Made by a program: the position numbers and the translations under genes | Source of the DNA: an uncultured Pseudomonadales bacterium | Lineage (GTDB): Bacteria > Pseudomonadota > Gammaproteobacteria > Pseudomonadales > UBA7434 | NCBI GenBank assembly: GCA_905478995.1 | Contig: CAJQKT010000097.1 | Span: 1 to 36,242, forward strand | Direction: 5' to 3' | Length of the DNA: 36,242 bases | The notes under the pieces: generated by a model | The model's database searches: none | The model's input: only the letters and a program-made list of their open reading frames with translations | What the model was told of the DNA's origin: nothing | Shown: positions 17,761 to 26,402 of the stretch, in pieces | Numbering within the stretch: the first letter of the stretch is position 1 | How the letters are laid out: each line of letters starts with the position of its first letter

Positions 17761-19347
17761 CTAAACACTTAACGACGGCACCCGGCTGCCTGCTTTTATG
17801 TTAAGGGTAGGCGCCAGCACTTCAAATGCCATCTCATCTGTTTGCTCAAATGATAGCTGCTGGAGCATCTGCTGCTTACTCGGCACCGTTAAATGCTCGG
17901 GCAATAGCGTTCCTCTTGCCACATAGGCAGCCTGCATGCGCTCGCTGAGCAATAAACTCATAATTTCGCCAATCGATTGTGCTTGATCATAAAACGTCAG
18001 TACGCAGCCTGCCGTATGCGGACTATTATATTGCTGAATAACATGGCGCAGATAGCGCTGCTCTCCAGTAGCCGGTAACACCAGCAGTTCGCTAATTTTA
18101 ATATTGTCAGCATGCGCCTCATCAAATATCCCGTGCAACGGTTTCGCCTCGTCCAGACCATTGGCCGTATCGATCAATACCGTTCGAAAACGTGAACACT
18201 GACTAATTCTTTGAGTGAAAGAAAAATCAGTATCCACCGGCAAATAAGTAATGCCGGCTAATGAAGTGAGCTGCGATATAACGTCTGAGCGAGCCCCCTC
18301 CATACTAATGACCGCCACCTCGCCTGCTTTATCTTGCTCAATAAAGCGCCCCAACAACATCGCCATCACCGAGCTCTTACCTGCACCTAGAGGGCCGACT
18401 AACGCAAATAGACCGCCGCCGTCTACCACCTCTTTTTCCAGCAGCGGCAGCACTAGATTAAGCTGCTCAAGGCAAGCCGACCAAAGCGCTTCAACATCAT
18501 TACCGCTCACATTTTGTAATAATGCGGTAATCACCGTTTGCGAAAAGCCCATTTGCAGCAATCGCTGCATAACAATGTACTGTGCCGGTTGCGGGAGAAC
18601 CGTCTCACTATGATTGCGCGCTAAAGAGTCAGCAAGCAGCGTCTTTAACTGTTTCAATTCAACCTGAATTGCGTCTATGGGCATACTTTCTTCTTGCCTG
18701 GCAGAAGCAACGAAGTTCAGCTGCCCCGAGACTGCTGCAAGACCACTCTCAGGCAAGGTCTCACCTTTGACCCTTGCGGGCTCATGCGGTAACTGAAGGA
18801 TCTGCTCGGCCAGTGCGCTAGCCGTGTGCCTGAGGCCAATCTCAGGCTTCAAAGCTGCTGGCGAATGATCAATACCATCGAGATCAGCATCCAAATCACG
18901 AGCGTTAGCCGAACTTCCTGCGGCATCACCTAACAAAGATGGATAATCGCTGCGTAAACGAGCTAGCGTATCGCCAAAAGACCGACGCGACTGGGCGTTA
19001 TTATGCAGTGCTTTAGAGTCCTCTTGAGAGAGATCGGTCGAGCCATCAACAGACTCTGCAGCAAACTGTGAGAGCGCCTCAATCGGTAACTCCAGCTCTG
19101 CTTCATCAGCAGCGCGGCGCCCATTAGCGCGACGCTCATTCCTACGTCGCTCACCATACAACTGACTCATATCTATATTATTAGTGGCAGCACCAGGTGG
19201 TAAACCAACGACCTCAACGCCACTGGCTACTCGCCGTGAAGCTAATAAAATTGCTTCTCCGCCTAGTTCATTGGAAAGCATTTTTAGAGCCCTACCCATA
19301 TCAGGGGCTACAAACCGTTGCACTTTGCTCGCCGTATGTTTTTGCAT
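17761..19347 (-). CDS. flhF: FlhF, SRP-type GTPase for polar flagellum placement (degenerate G motifs)
   Basis: FlhF recruits the first basal-body parts to the pole. The N-terminal B domain (VQRFVAPDMGRALKMLSNELG) and C-terminal NG domain are recognisable over 528 residues, with a long variable linker. The P-loop is present as ALVGPLGAGKSSVM. Other GTPase motifs deviate: the usual DT/SYRIGA is replaced by MEGARSD, DTAGM reads DTANG, and TKLDEA reads TFYDQA, so the guanine-contacting lysine position is lost. The frame is intact, with AAGGAG at good spacing before ATG 19347, so it is expressed rather than decayed. GTP hydrolysis or binding may be weakened. It lies 48 bases downstream of flhA. 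Confidence 0.92.
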   Translation of the reverse strand: MQKHTASKVQRFVAPDMGRALKMLSNELGGEAILLASRRVASGVEVVGLPPGAATNNIDMSQLYGERRRNERRANGRRAADEAELELPIEALSQFAAESVDGSTDLSQEDSKALHNNAQSRRSFGDTLARLRSDYPSLLGDAAGSSANARDLDADLDGIDHSPAALKPEIGLRHTASALAEQILQLPHEPARVKGETLPESGLAAVSGQLNFVASARQEESMPIDAIQVELKQLKTLLADSLARNHSETVLPQPAQYIVMQRLLQMGFSQTVITALLQNVSGNDVEALWSACLEQLNLVLPLLEKEVVDGGGLFALVGPLGAGKSSVMAMLLGRFIEQDKAGEVAVISMEGARSDVISQLTSLAGITYLPVDTDFSFTQRISQCSRFRTVLIDTANGLDEAKPLHGIFDEAHADNIKISELLVLPATGEQRYLRHVIQQYNSPHTAGCVLTFYDQAQSIGEIMSLLLSERMQAAYVARGTLLPEHLTVPSKQQMLQQLSFEQTDEMAFEVLAPTLNIKAGSRVPSLSV

Positions 19348-19395
19348 GGCTTTGCTCCTTAATTAGCGCTTAAGCAATCATTAAGCGTTATAAAT

Positions 19396-21489
19396 TTAAC
19401 CCACCGTGTTTTCAATGGTGATTTGTTTGTCGTCAGGTATTTCGTTGTATGATAAGACCGAAAGAGGATGGCTACTAAATCTTGCTAATCGCGCCATAAC
19501 CGGTCGCAAAGTGGCAGCCACGAGTAATACAGCAACATGGCCTTTAGCCTCTTGATCTCGTGCTGCAGCGCTGAGAGAGCTTTGCAACTGTTCAGCAAGT
19601 CCAGGCTCAAGCGTGAGCTCACCCGCTGCTTGCTGCGCCATCGACTTCATCAACATTTGCTCCATCGACATAGCCAGCGTAATGACAGGTAAATTCGTTT
19701 CGTTACCAAAAATCTCCTGCACAATCGATCGCGACAAAGCCACACGAACAGCTTCAGCCAATCGAGCCGGATCCTGATTAACGGCCATATTAGCCACTAA
19801 CGCTTCAGATATAGTGCGGAAATCTCTAACTGGAACCTGTTCTTGCAATAAGTTTTTCAGTACGCGCAGCAATACCCCCATGCTCACGGTATCGGGCACC
19901 AACACCTCAGCAAGCTTGGGTGAATGGCGAGCCAAACGATCAATCATCTGTTGCGCTTCTTCGTGGCCTAGCAACTCATGAACATGTTTCTGCAACAACT
20001 GATTAAGATGTGTAGCTATCACTGTACTGGCATCAACCACCGTATAGCCCAGTGTCTGGGCATGATCTTTGATGCCGTCATCAATCCATACAGCATCCAA
20101 GCCAAATGCTGGATCCTTTGCAGCGATGCCTTCTAAACTGCCAAACACCTGACCCGGGTTGATAGCTAAATGCCGATCAGGATGAACCTCGGATTCGCCG
20201 ACCATGACACCCATCAGCGAAATCCGATAACTACTTGGCTGCAGTTCCAAATTATCGCGAATGTGTACTGCCGGCACTAAAAATCCAATTTCTTGAGATA
20301 GCTTTTTGCGTATGCCTTTGATGCGGCCCAAAAGCTCGCCCGACTGATTTTTATCAACCATAGGAATCAGCCGATAGCCCACTTCAAGACCAATCATATC
20401 GACCGGCGCTACGTCGTCCCAACCTAACTCACTGCTGGGTGTTTGAGCCTCTTGTGCCAGTTGTGCTCCCTTTTCGCGCTCTCCTTCTTCAACTAAAGCC
20501 AACTTTTGCATCACGGAGCGCTGGACATAATAAGCACCTGCGCTACAAGCCGCAGCGAGGGATAAAAATGCAACGTGCGGCATACCAGGAATCAATCCCA
20601 TGATTGCCAATACCATAGCCGCTACGGTAAGCGCCTTTGGTGAGCTAAACATTTGAGTAAACACTTGCTCGCGCATATCGCTTTCGCTGTTAACTCGAGT
20701 CACCATGATCGCAGCAGCAGTTGAAAGCAGCAGCGACGGCACTTGCGCAACGAGTCCATCACCTATTGTCAGCAGCGTATACACCTCTACTGCCCGCTGA
20801 AAGTCCAGATCATGCTGAACCATACCGATTCCTAGTCCGCCCAGTATGTTAATGATAAGAATCAAAATACCGGCCACGGCATCACCGCGCACAAACTTAC
20901 TCGCACCGTCCATGGCACCGTAAAAGTCAGCCTCACTGCTAATTTCTTGGCGCCGCTCTTTGGCCTCTTCTTGGGTAAGTGTGCCCGCGTTAAGGTCAGC
21001 ATCAATGGCCATTTGCTTGCCAGGCATCGCGTCCAATGTAAAACGCGCACTCACCTCTGAGATACGACCCGCACCTTTGGTAACAACCACGAAATTGATA
21101 ATCACCAAAATGAAGAACACCACCAAGCCAACAGCGTAGTTGCCACCTACCACTACCTCGCCGAAAGCCTGAATCACCTTACCCGCGGCATCACCACCGG
21201 CATGGCCTTCGAGCAATACCACCCGAGTAGAAGCGACATTCAGCGCCAGTCGGAGCAAGGTTGCGACCAGTAATATCGTGGGGAAAACTGCAAAATCGAG
21301 TGGACGCATGGCGTATACCGAAACCAGTAGAACCACAATCGAAAGGGCAATATTGAATGAAAACAGGGTATCGAGAAGAAAAGGAGGAATCGGCAGTATC
21401 ATCATGCCGAGCAGCGTCAGCAGTAGTATCGGCACGCCCATGTTGGCTTGCGCTGCGCTACCGAATCGTTGAATTGCTTGATCTGCCAA
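19396..21489 (-). CDS. flhA: FlhA, flagellar type III export apparatus protein
   Basis: FlhA forms the nonameric export gate, with an N-terminal membrane domain and a C-terminal ring that docks chaperones and late substrates. Eight membrane helices occupy roughly residues 18-330. The FHIPEP signature is clear (ATLLRLALNVASTRV; RISEVSARFTLDAMPGKQMA), followed by the large soluble domain. At 697 residues it has normal length. The start is TTG 21489, preceded by AGGTG at about 8 bases. An ATG at 21441 would cut the N-terminus close to the first helix. A sigma-54 promoter match lies about 78 bases upstream. Confidence 0.96.
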   Translation of the reverse strand: MADQAIQRFGSAAQANMGVPILLLTLLGMMILPIPPFLLDTLFSFNIALSIVVLLVSVYAMRPLDFAVFPTILLVATLLRLALNVASTRVVLLEGHAGGDAAGKVIQAFGEVVVGGNYAVGLVVFFILVIINFVVVTKGAGRISEVSARFTLDAMPGKQMAIDADLNAGTLTQEEAKERRQEISSEADFYGAMDGASKFVRGDAVAGILILIINILGGLGIGMVQHDLDFQRAVEVYTLLTIGDGLVAQVPSLLLSTAAAIMVTRVNSESDMREQVFTQMFSSPKALTVAAMVLAIMGLIPGMPHVAFLSLAAACSAGAYYVQRSVMQKLALVEEGEREKGAQLAQEAQTPSSELGWDDVAPVDMIGLEVGYRLIPMVDKNQSGELLGRIKGIRKKLSQEIGFLVPAVHIRDNLELQPSSYRISLMGVMVGESEVHPDRHLAINPGQVFGSLEGIAAKDPAFGLDAVWIDDGIKDHAQTLGYTVVDASTVIATHLNQLLQKHVHELLGHEEAQQMIDRLARHSPKLAEVLVPDTVSMGVLLRVLKNLLQEQVPVRDFRTISEALVANMAVNQDPARLAEAVRVALSRSIVQEIFGNETNLPVITLAMSMEQMLMKSMAQQAAGELTLEPGLAEQLQSSLSAAARDQEAKGHVAVLLVAATLRPVMARLARFSSHPLSVLSYNEIPDDKQITIENTVG

Positions 21490-21566
21490 AACTGCGCACC
21501 TATGAGAGAATCTTGCATGGCCGGCAACAAAATATTGACGCTAGCGGCCTTAATAACTTGATTACA

Positions 21567-21581
21567 GCAAGAACCAAACCA
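21567..21581 (-). promoter_or_regulatory. Sigma-54 promoter upstream of flhA
   Basis: The complement reads TGGTTTGGTTCTTGC, with the -24 GG and -12 GC at exact sigma-54 spacing and an intact TTGC. It is about 80 bases before the flhA start. In Pseudomonas, flhA is a FleQ/RpoN-dependent class II gene, so the match is expected. Confidence 0.75.
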
Positions 21582-21638
21582 GTTCTTACTTTATCTACAA
21601 AAAACTTTCATCCCGCGGCAATAGACCCTCGACTACGG

Positions 21639-22808
21639 CTAGCGATCGGGCACGTCACCACTGGCATCAAATGCCATATCATCGGGAATATCGAGCTTGC
21701 GGTTGAGTGCTCTGACCTGCGCATCGGCTGGCCGCTTACTGCTACTGGCTTGACGCATCTGGAAGATAAATGCCAACACCTGGGCGACGGCAAGATAGAG
21801 TGAAGCTGGAATCTCATCGTTAATTTCTGTACTAAAAAACACTGCTCGCGCGAGCTGCGGCGAGCGCAGCAAAGGCACTTCATTAAGATTGGCGATTTCA
21901 CGAATTTTCATGGCTACTTCATCAGCTCCTTTGGCCACGACCACCGGTGCTCCGCTACCGCTAATATCATACTTTAGTGCCACGGAAAAATGTTCGGGGT
22001 TGGTAATAACGACGTCGGCTTCGGGTATTGATGCCATCATGCGCGACTGCGCGAGCTCACGCTGAAGTTGACGGATTTTACTTTTAACTTCTGGCTTGCC
22101 TTCCGAGTCTTTATACTCGTCTTTAACCTGTTGACGGGTCATACGCAATTTTTTTGAATTTTCAAAACGCTGAAAAGGCACATCAATTGCGGCAATAATA
22201 ATCGTCGCAGAGCTCATTCCTAATGCCGACCAAACCAAAATCCAGACTGCATGAGTAATCGCTGGGGCCAGTGCTTCTTGACTCAGCGATAATAATTCAC
22301 TGCGCATGTACCATAGAATCATGCTTGCCATCACGGCAACGAGCGAAAACTTAGCAATGGCTTTAAACAATTCAACGAGCGCTTTCGCCGAAAACATCCG
22401 CTGCAAACCTTCCAGCGGATTCATTCGACTGAGCTTCGGCGTGATTGGCTTGCTGGAAAACAGCCAACCACCCAAACTTACCGAACCTATTGCACCAGCT
22501 ATCATCAACAAGACTAAAATTAGTACGACTACATCAATGACAGAACCCAATGAACGCCCTAAGTGCGAAATCATGTAACTGCTGTCGAACACCGCATCGC
22601 GATCGAATGAAAAACTGTTGCGCATGACGCCCTGGAATCGCTCTGCCAAGGTCGCGCCAAACATAAGCAACGAAACTCCGCCAGTCATCAAAAGTAGCGT
22701 AGTTCCAAGTTCACGTGACCGAGCAATTTGACCCTCATCGCGCGCCTTCTCTAACCGCTTTGGGGTCGCCTCTTCGGTCTTTTCCTGTCCACTTTCGTCT
22801 TCCGCCAT
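21639..22808 (-). CDS. flhB: FlhB, flagellar export switch protein
   Basis: FlhB sits at the export gate and switches substrate class from rod/hook to filament after self-cleavage. Four membrane helices cover about residues 30-215. The cytoplasmic domain has the conserved VKDEYKDSEGKPEVKSKIR segment. The cleavage motif reads NPEH (VITNPEHFSVALKYD), where most family members have NPTH. The Asn and Pro needed for cleavage are kept. I use ATG 22808 (MAEDESGQEKTEEAT), the normal N-terminus, not the TTG three codons earlier. No fliLMNOPQR genes lie upstream, so the usual flagellar block is broken here. Confidence 0.95.
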   Translation of the reverse strand: MAEDESGQEKTEEATPKRLEKARDEGQIARSRELGTTLLLMTGGVSLLMFGATLAERFQGVMRNSFSFDRDAVFDSSYMISHLGRSLGSVIDVVVLILVLLMIAGAIGSVSLGGWLFSSKPITPKLSRMNPLEGLQRMFSAKALVELFKAIAKFSLVAVMASMILWYMRSELLSLSQEALAPAITHAVWILVWSALGMSSATIIIAAIDVPFQRFENSKKLRMTRQQVKDEYKDSEGKPEVKSKIRQLQRELAQSRMMASIPEADVVITNPEHFSVALKYDISGSGAPVVVAKGADEVAMKIREIANLNEVPLLRSPQLARAVFFSTEINDEIPASLYLAVAQVLAFIFQMRQASSSKRPADAQVRALNRKLDIPDDMAFDASGDVPDR

Positions 22809-22966
22809 AGCGCTCAATTAGCTGCATTAGTCGTTTATAGGATTGGGTTTTGCCAAATGTGTAGGCCCGCGCAACCTCAACACCAACTAAAATCGCGATC
22901 GCTCGACCGCAACCCGTCAGAATGTCGACATCTGGGCTCTAAATTCAGGACTTAATTAATTGTGCT

Positions 22967-22981
22967 GCAAATACGAGGCCA
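22967..22981 (-). promoter_or_regulatory. Sigma-54 promoter upstream of flhB
   Basis: The complement reads TGGCCTCGTATTTGC followed by A. It has the -24 TGGC and -12 TTGC elements with exact spacing. It lies about 158 bases before the flhB ATG. It would give flhB its own RpoN-dependent transcription now that flhB is separated from fliR. Confidence 0.78.
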
Positions 22982-23041
22982 GAAGTAATCTGGCTGCATT
23001 TATCAGGAATTCGCTCATGGAGCGGACAGAGTTATCTGTAA

Positions 23042-23530
23042 CTAGCTAGAGCTAGCAGAGGATTCGCCGGCCTCTTTACGAAGTTTACTGCGAACATTCA
23101 TCAGCACTTTACCGTAGGTATTGTTCCCGCGCCGATCTCGGCCGCATCCCCAGAAATAATCGTACTGGCTATTTTCAACCAGCGTTTGATCACCGGTATT
23201 GAGTAGCTCCTGAGCAAGCTCTGGGTGGCTGCGCGCACGGATATATACGCCACGCGTCATCACCACCTCTTTCACTTTGCCCCAATCACGACGTATTCTT
23301 TTAAGCCGTGTCCGCCCCATTTTACGCGCGACCGCAGGACTGCGAGCCTGCCGAATTTTCTCGCGATACGGCTCGTTATCGAACTTCATCGCCTGATAGT
23401 AGTGCTCCACAGACGGCCACTCATGACCCTCAAGTTCAAAGCTGTAGCGCGACCAACTGCCCAACAGCTCTTCTGGATCCTTGCGTGATAGATAAATTGA
23501 GTTGTCATCAATTTCAGGGAATATACCCAT
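23042..23530 (-). CDS. NADAR-domain (YbiA/DUF1768) N-glycosidase
   Basis: NADAR proteins hydrolyse N-glycosidic bonds. YbiA-type members act on reactive early riboflavin intermediates, and others remove ADP-ribose from nucleic acids as antitoxins. This 162-residue protein carries the family core: WPSVEHYYQAMKF near residue 40 and the C-terminal WGCGRDRRGNNTYGKVLMNVR. It has a typical single-domain size plus a Ser-rich tail. ATG 23530 follows AGGA at about 9 bases. It stands alone, just upstream of flhB. No DarT-like toxin or riboflavin gene is adjacent, so a housekeeping detoxification role is likelier than a toxin-antitoxin pair. Confidence 0.85.
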   Translation of the reverse strand: MGIFPEIDDNSIYLSRKDPEELLGSWSRYSFELEGHEWPSVEHYYQAMKFDNEPYREKIRQARSPAVARKMGRTRLKRIRRDWGKVKEVVMTRGVYIRARSHPELAQELLNTGDQTLVENSQYDYFWGCGRDRRGNNTYGKVLMNVRSKLRKEAGESSASSS

Positions 23531-23883
23531 CTAAGCGTTTCCTAGTGTTCAGTGACTGAGCGCAAAATTGGGCAGGCTTAGCGCCAAATTTTTTTGCAAA
23601 AATATCAATTAGGGTGAACGATGGCGATACTTCGAAGGCTGGCGTCTGCGTCATTTGTATCGCATAAACACCCCAGGCCCGCCGCTAATGGTACAGAACA
23701 AACGGCGCGTCCGATACAATTCCCTGCTACCGCAGCCCTGATGTTTATTGTTATCATTTAAAATATCATTCGACAAACACAAATAATCATCATCACTAAT
23801 AAATAATTAAATCGGCTTGATCAACAAACTGGCGCAGCGAGCAATACTAGAGCAATTGACGTTTTTTTAGGAGAGACACACTA
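23531..23883. other. 353-base divergent intergenic region
   Basis: The region lies between the NADAR gene (minus) and the YqcC-family gene (plus), so it must hold both promoters. Bases about 23740-23815 are markedly AT-rich, with several TTATCAT/ATAATCAT-like segments, and could bind a nucleoid or iron-responsive regulator. One short plus-strand frame at 23621-23761 is listed separately. No clear -35/-10 pair could be assigned. Confidence 0.5.
23621..23761 (+). CDS. Possible 46-residue small protein
   Basis: An ATG is preceded by AGGGTGAACG, a fair ribosome binding site. The frame encodes 46 residues with a basic N-terminus (MAILRRLASASFVSHKH) and a hydrophobic end (ALMFIVII). It resembles no family I know. 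The frame ends in the AT-rich stretch, and its length is within what chance allows. Confidence 0.2.
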   Translation: MAILRRLASASFVSHKHPRPAANGTEQTARPIQFPATAALMFIVII

Positions 23884-24246
23884 TTGCACAACATACACAC
23901 TGCTCTGGCAGCTGCGTTACAAGATATTCAAGCAGAAATGGTCTCTTTACAACTGTGGGAATTAGAGCGCCCGAGCGAAGCTGCGCTTGCTAGCACTGAG
24001 CCTTTTTGTATAGACACACTCAACTTTGCTCAATGGCTTCAGTTTATATTTTTAGAAAAGATGCGCGCTATCATCGACCAGGGCGGCCCGCTGCCATCTC
24101 AATCTGACATTGCGCCACTGGCAGAGGAATACCTTAGTCAAAAAAAGGCAAAGGGAACAAAACTGATAGAAAGATTGAAATATATTGATGATTTGATTTC
24201 GGGGCGCATCCAAGCTAAGGCAATAACAGCTCGATTGTCGTCATGA
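23884..24246 (+). CDS. YqcC-family protein (DUF446)
   Basis: This 120-residue soluble protein matches YqcC: an N-terminal helix, the conserved PFCIDTLNFAQWLQFIFLEKM block, then PLPSQSDIAPLAEEYL and a C-terminal helix. In enterobacteria, yqcC sits beside the tRNA pseudouridine synthase gene truC, and its function is not established. Here it stands alone and is the only well-supported plus-strand gene of the window. The start is TTG 23884 with AGGAG about 10 bases upstream. The next ATG would remove 18 conserved-looking residues. Confidence 0.82.
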   Translation: MHNIHTALAAALQDIQAEMVSLQLWELERPSEAALASTEPFCIDTLNFAQWLQFIFLEKMRAIIDQGGPLPSQSDIAPLAEEYLSQKKAKGTKLIERLKYIDDLISGRIQAKAITARLSS

Positions 24247-24313
24247 AACCCTACAGCCATAAAGCTGCCAATCCGCAGCCCAACTCACTCGTCAGGAATT
24301 AAAAATAAAAGGG

Positions 24314-25570
24314 CTAGCCGACTCTTGAGAACTGAATACCTTTGGCTTGATAATCACGCATATTTATACCAAAGGCCCCGTCCACATGGGCTTTCTTGAT
24401 AAAGTAATCTTTATCAAGGCGCCCCTTCTCTACATCCATTAAATTAATCACTCGTTCAGGCACCTTGTTTTTGCCCTCATCAAGTATTTGAATGATGCGC
24501 GGCAGATGCTGATATTTATGGTTTGAAGCCAACACCAATGCAACCTTACCATTAACTAACTCAATAATTGTACCTGGCGGGTACAGCCCGATCATTTTCA
24601 TGAAAGAGTCCACCAAATGCCCATCAAAATGAGTGTCACGTGACTCATAGAGAATTCTCAGCGCGTCCGTCGTTGGCATACCTGGCGCGTAGCACCGATC
24701 AGCTGTCACTGCATCATAGGTATCAACAACAGCGATAATTCGAGCGTAGGTAGGAATTGCCGCACCTTTCAGCCCTCGTGGATAACCGTTACCGTCGATG
24801 CGCTCATGATGAGCATACGCAACATCAACGGCAGCACTCAATATGTTAGATGTCGAAAGCAGTAAGTCGCGGCCATGAGCTGCATGCCTCATCATCACGC
24901 CCCACTCATCAGTGGTTAGTCGCGCCGGTTTATTAAGTATTTCATCGGGTATTTGAATCTTGCCAACATCATGCAGCAAGCCACACAGGCCAAGATCATT
25001 GAGTTCTTTTTCGTTCATACCTAAATAACGGCCAAATGCGATAGCCAAGATACACACGCTCATACAATGCTCTGACGTATATTCATCTGAATTACGCATT
25101 TTAGCCATCCAGAGCAACGCGTCCGGATTTTGCATCACACTAGACACGCATCCGGAAACCGCTTCTTTCGCACTTTTTGTATCAATGGCATGGCCCAACC
25201 TAACTTCATCCATGAGTGTCTTGGTTATCTGCTTAGTCTTTTGATAGATGCTGCTCGCATTTTCATGCTCATCTTGGGCGGGCACTTGGTGGATCAATGA
25301 CAAATGAGTAGGGCTTTCAAAAACAGTCTGGGTTTCAGCTTTGACCCATTTACTAAAAACCTTGTCGACCCAGACTGTGTCACAATATTCACGCAGTAAT
25401 GCAATGTGCTCTTCTGTTTCAATGATAAAGCCCTGGGTTACAAACGGGGTTTCCAACCAGTCACGGTCAAGATTAGAAACGAACATACCCAGTTGTAATT
25501 CAGCTACGTGGATATTGATGGATCGTTGGGAAACAACTTGACGTGCAGCACGCGAAACGGTCGTTTTCAT
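24314..25570 (-). CDS. HD-GYP cyclic-di-GMP phosphodiesterase with DUF3391 N-terminus
   Basis: HD-GYP proteins degrade cyclic-di-GMP and so favour motility over biofilm. This 418-residue protein has an N-terminal DUF3391-like region (about 15-115). The HD-GYP domain (about 150-350) has metal residues in EHCMSVCILAI, the HD pair in LLHDVGKIQIPDEILNKP, HHERIDGNGYPRGL, and AVVDTYDAVTADR. All catalytic signatures are intact. No membrane segment is seen, so it is cytoplasmic. It is 245 bases downstream of the RssC-like gene, and the pair may act in the same lifestyle switch. Confidence 0.9.
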   Translation of the reverse strand: MKTTVSRAARQVVSQRSINIHVAELQLGMFVSNLDRDWLETPFVTQGFIIETEEHIALLREYCDTVWVDKVFSKWVKAETQTVFESPTHLSLIHQVPAQDEHENASSIYQKTKQITKTLMDEVRLGHAIDTKSAKEAVSGCVSSVMQNPDALLWMAKMRNSDEYTSEHCMSVCILAIAFGRYLGMNEKELNDLGLCGLLHDVGKIQIPDEILNKPARLTTDEWGVMMRHAAHGRDLLLSTSNILSAAVDVAYAHHERIDGNGYPRGLKGAAIPTYARIIAVVDTYDAVTADRCYAPGMPTTDALRILYESRDTHFDGHLVDSFMKMIGLYPPGTIIELVNGKVALVLASNHKYQHLPRIIQILDEGKNKVPERVINLMDVEKGRLDKDYFIKKAHVDGAFGINMRDYQAKGIQFSRVG

Positions 25571-25815
25571 GGTAATTACATCGGTAACGCTTGGTTAGGT
25601 GATGACAACTCGAACCGTCTACGACTCGAGTCCTCCAATCGATTTTCATCAGAAAGTCAATACTGTCTAAAAGTATAGTACAAAAGTAAACCAGCGGGCT
25701 TTCGATCGACACCATGGTAGGCACCCGCAAAAAACACGCGAAGCAAGGCTCACCAGCACGGCCATAATGGACGATTGACGGGCACTTAGGTAATTAAAAT
25801 CAATAGGTTATATAA

Positions 25816-26322
25816 CTAAGAGGCAGGGCCTGACTTGTCTCGATCACTCTTCAATGTGCTAACTAAGCTTTCAAACTGATCGCTGTTCTGTTTATTCATA
25901 TCCATCAGTGTGCGGTGAGCATCGATGACCGTTTCTTGCATCTCTGATGCAGACGCATTAAGCAGTGGGAGTCGGGGCAATTGAGGTACCAACGGCGGCA
26001 TCGAGTTATGCAGCACAAAAATAGCATTAAACCCCATGCTCATCAGTAGTCTTTCAATGTCTGCATCCTGTAAATAAATTTCAGGCATTCGACCGAGATC
26101 TGCTTTGGCTGCTATTGCGATCTTGGCGAGGATCCCCAACGTCGTGCTGTCGAGATTCTTCACCTGACACAGATCAATCAAAACAAATTCTATCGACTGA
26201 GTTTGGAAGACATGCCTACAATAATCCTCAAGGCTCACGCTCCAAGTCAAACGAACATCACCAGTCATGCGAAGGTAAAACGTTTTATCCTCGCATCCCG
26301 CAAACACTTCACCACTTTGCAA
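25816..26322 (-). CDS. rssC: RssC-like STAS anti-sigma factor antagonist
   Basis: This 168-residue protein has a STAS domain (about 10-110). The segment VLIDLCQVKNLDSTTLGILAKIA carries the Ser/Thr that is phosphorylated in anti-sigma antagonists. A helical tail of about 50 residues follows. The start is TTG 26322, with GAGG about 8 bases upstream. It lies just downstream of a response regulator with a PP2C phosphatase domain, its likely partner, as in the Pseudomonas rssB-rssC pair that tunes RpoS. No cognate kinase gene is in the window. HsbA is a related alternative identity. Confidence 0.75.
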   Translation of the reverse strand: MQSGEVFAGCEDKTFYLRMTGDVRLTWSVSLEDYCRHVFQTQSIEFVLIDLCQVKNLDSTTLGILAKIAIAAKADLGRMPEIYLQDADIERLLMSMGFNAIFVLHNSMPPLVPQLPRLPLLNASASEMQETVIDAHRTLMDMNKQNSDQFESLVSTLKSDRDKSGPAS

Positions 26323-26402
26323 CTGCTAATCCTCGCACAACGTAACCAAACCAATATTTTCTGCTGTCAAAACGCCGCCAAAGAATGAGCCACATGATCC
26401 AT

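Noticed and set aside
17761-19347. FlhF as a pseudogene
   Set aside because: The frame is uninterrupted over 528 codons with a strong ribosome binding site and conserved N-terminal domain, so decay of the gene is unlikely despite the altered motifs.
23042-23530. NADAR gene as the antitoxin of a DarT-like ADP-ribosylation pair
   Set aside because: No DarT-like gene is adjacent; the neighbours are flhB and a divergent YqcC-family gene.
23740-23815. AT-rich TTATCAT/ATAATCAT segments resembling a Fur box
   Set aside because: No segment fits the 19-base Fur consensus well enough, and neither neighbouring gene has an iron role.
24264-24279. GCTGC/GCAGC hairpin between the convergent yqcC-like and HD-GYP genes as a terminator
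   Set aside because: The stem is only 5 bp and no T-run follows on either strand, so it was not called.
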